Below, piece after piece: positions 12,079 through 13,363 of a stretch of DNA of 13,363 nucleotides. Position 1 is the stretch's first letter. Every line of letters begins with the position of its first letter. Below the pieces are notes generated by a model. It saw only the letters and a program-made list of their open reading frames with translations, was not told where the DNA came from and did no database searches. Position numbers and translations under genes: made by a program. Source of the DNA: Acidobacteria bacterium UBA823 (lineage in GTDB: Bacteria > Acidobacteriota > Vicinamibacteria > Vicinamibacterales > UBA823); the NCBI GenBank assembly GCA_002296225.1, contig DBHR01000005.1, positions 1 to 13,363 of the forward strand. The letters are read 5' to 3'.

Positions 12079-13363
12079 TTACGGCAGCGTCAGCGCAACC
12101 AGAGAACCCGGCTGTTCGCGTCGCCAGCTCCCCGCCTGCACCACGATATACTGCTTGCCTTTGTGCATGTAGGTCATCATCCCGTACTGACCGGGAATCG
12201 GGATCTCGACGCTCGCGAGAATCTGCCCTGTCCGCTTGTCGCGGGCATGCAGCATCGGCATGCCGTTCGCATTCACCTCGGATTCACCCCTAAGCCCCTC
12301 CGTGGTTTGCACTAGGAGGTCACCCATGACCATCTGGATGGAGTTGCCAGTTCCTCCTGTATTAGGAACATCCACTTCCGCCAGAAGACGGTGTGTCCTG
12401 ATCCGCTCGGGAGTTTGGCCGACCGGAATGTCCCAGAGCTTTTCACCCGTGTTCATATCGTAGGCAGTGAGTGCCTGGTAGAGTGGCTTATAGACCGGCA
12501 GACCCTCGATTAGCGGCAGGAACTCACGAGAACCGCCGGGCGCCCACGCTGACACCGTGGTCCCCGTAGTAGACGTATGCCGCTCGCGACCCCTCCACGG
12601 CTCCGCAGATTGCCCAGGCAAACCCCGCTCTTCGTCCACCCCGTTCGTGGGCACCAGAAACGAGGGAGCACTGCATGCCCGGCTGTGCGGCGCGTACATG
12701 ATTCCCGTGGTGGGGTCCGCAACGGGCGGATAGTAGATGTTTAACCCACCCAAGCAGCCGATCGTATTGCGGTATTCGTGGTTGTGTGGATAAGGAAGCG
12801 ATGGTACGTAGAGGCCTCCAACTCGAAACTCACTCAAGATTTTCAGGGCCTGCTGCTTCAACTCGGGCGTATAGTCGATCACAAACTCCTCAGTGATCCC
12901 GTTCAATACGATCGGGTCCAGCGGTTCCGGACGGGTCGGGTAGGGCTGCGTGGGCGCCGTATAGTTGCCGGGGACCTCGGTCTGCATAACCGAGCGTTCC
13001 TCAATTGGCCAAATGGACTCACCGGTCTCCCGGTTGAACGCAAAGACGAGACCTTGTTTCGTGTTCTGAATCAACGCCGGGATTCGCTCTCCACCCACCG
13101 TCAGGTCCATCAAGATGGGCACAGCCGGAATGTCGTAGTTCCACTGGTCACTGTGGTGGATCTGGAAGTGCCACCTCCGCTCGCCCGTCTGGACATCCAA
13201 CGCGAGAACGCTACCGCCAAAAAGATTGTGGCCTGGGCGATGGCCTGTGTACGACTGGACGGTCGAAGCGTTTGTCACGATGTACACGAGCCCTAGTTCT
13301 GGGTCGGCAGAAGCGGGGGCCCACGACGACATATCTCCAGACCACCGCCAGGCGTCGTTCTCC
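12079..13363 (-). CDS. PQQ-dependent dehydrogenase (quinoprotein propeller), 5' end outside the window
   Basis: About 427 C-terminal residues are visible. The frame continues past the apparent Met at 13332 to the window edge through ENDAWRWSGD, a stretch typical of this family, so that Met is internal. The sequence follows membrane glucose-dehydrogenase-like quinoproteins. It contains SADPELGLVYIVT, LDVQTGERRWHFQIHHSDQW, then NYDIPAVPILMDL, IQNTKQGLVFAFNRETGESI, then WPIEER, later ALTAYDMNTGEKLWDIPVG and a final TYMHKGKQYIVVQAG. The W-docking blade repeats are evident. These periplasmic enzymes oxidise sugars or alcohols and pass electrons to quinone or cytochrome. The visible part has no cytochrome c domain and no membrane segment. 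The cofactor-binding residues in the N-terminal half cannot be checked. It lies upstream of the PD40 and NIPSNAP genes on the same strand, a possible exported-protein cluster. The substrate is unknown. Confidence 0.88.
   Translation of the reverse strand, partial: ENDAWRWSGDMSSWAPASADPELGLVYIVTNASTVQSYTGHRPGHNLFGGSVLALDVQTGERRWHFQIHHSDQWNYDIPAVPILMDLTVGGERIPALIQNTKQGLVFAFNRETGESIWPIEERSVMQTEVPGNYTAPTQPYPTRPEPLDPIVLNGITEEFVIDYTPELKQQALKILSEFRVGGLYVPSLPYPHNHEYRNTIGCLGGLNIYYPPVADPTTGIMYAPHSRACSAPSFLVPTNGVDEERGLPGQSAEPWRGRERHTSTTGTTVSAWAPGGSREFLPLIEGLPVYKPLYQALTAYDMNTGEKLWDIPVGQTPERIRTHRLLAEVDVPNTGGTGNSIQMVMGDLLVQTTEGLRGESEVNANGMPMLHARDKRTGQILASVEIPIPGQYGMMTYMHKGKQYIVVQAGSWRREQPGSLVALTLP

Noticed and set aside
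12778..13296. 172-codon plus-strand frame opposite the PQQ dehydrogenase
   Set aside because: The minus strand carries a conserved quinoprotein, so this is its shadow.
1..13363. Search by eye for CRISPR arrays, insertion sequences, toxin-antitoxin pairs, phage genes or defence systems
   Set aside because: I found no regularly spaced repeats, transposase, integrase or related motifs, and the single holin-labelled protein is not enough to claim phage.

Overview
The window is most likely chromosome of an uncultured Gram-negative bacterium of the Acidobacteriota type, perhaps the Vicinamibacterales; this is an inference. The support is a mix of protein families: a PQQ-dependent dehydrogenase, an SMP-30-like propeller, a PD40 propeller, a NIPSNAP protein, a Tat-exported class V aminotransferase and remnants of PSCyt1/DUF1501 genes. 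Heptosyltransferase, porin and Lgt genes show an outer membrane. Base composition is moderately GC-rich. I see no phage, insertion sequence, CRISPR array or defence system.

Layout. Positions 1-1603 (+) hold the tail of a sugar-nucleotide pyrophosphorylase and a complete phosphomannomutase/phosphoglucomutase, a sugar-nucleotide supply pair. A tRNA-Gly(CCC) follows at 1664-1738. Directly after it, 1744-1994 carries a gene wreck: the signal peptide and CxxCH start of a PSCyt1-type cytochrome gene is joined out of frame to the last codons of a DUF1501 gene. Next come a bactofilin (2102-2563, +) and a Tat-signal class V aminotransferase (2651-3874, +). On the minus strand lie two small membrane proteins: an 86-residue one of the kind often labelled holin, and a YIP1-like one. 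A cold-shock protein gene (5071-5283, -) follows, with a recognisable promoter, a structured leader of about 170 nt and a strong intrinsic terminator.

The second half continues with a GT9 heptosyltransferase (5612-6700, +), which overlaps tail to tail with a porin-like outer-membrane barrel (6674-8119, -). Then come an exported SMP-30-like propeller (8198-9145, -) and a divergent, C-terminally extended Lgt (9368-10390, +). The minus-strand run at the right edge is, in transcription order, a 5'-truncated PQQ dehydrogenase, an exported PD40 propeller and an exported NIPSNAP protein.

Common theme. Much of the window serves the cell envelope: sugar nucleotides and LPS core glycosylation, bactofilin scaffold, lipoprotein modification, a porin, membrane proteins and several exported enzymes. 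I found no clear new multi-gene system. The points most worth a second look are the two-gene deletion scar at 1871-1884, the complete regulatory architecture of the cold-shock gene, and the divergent Lgt.
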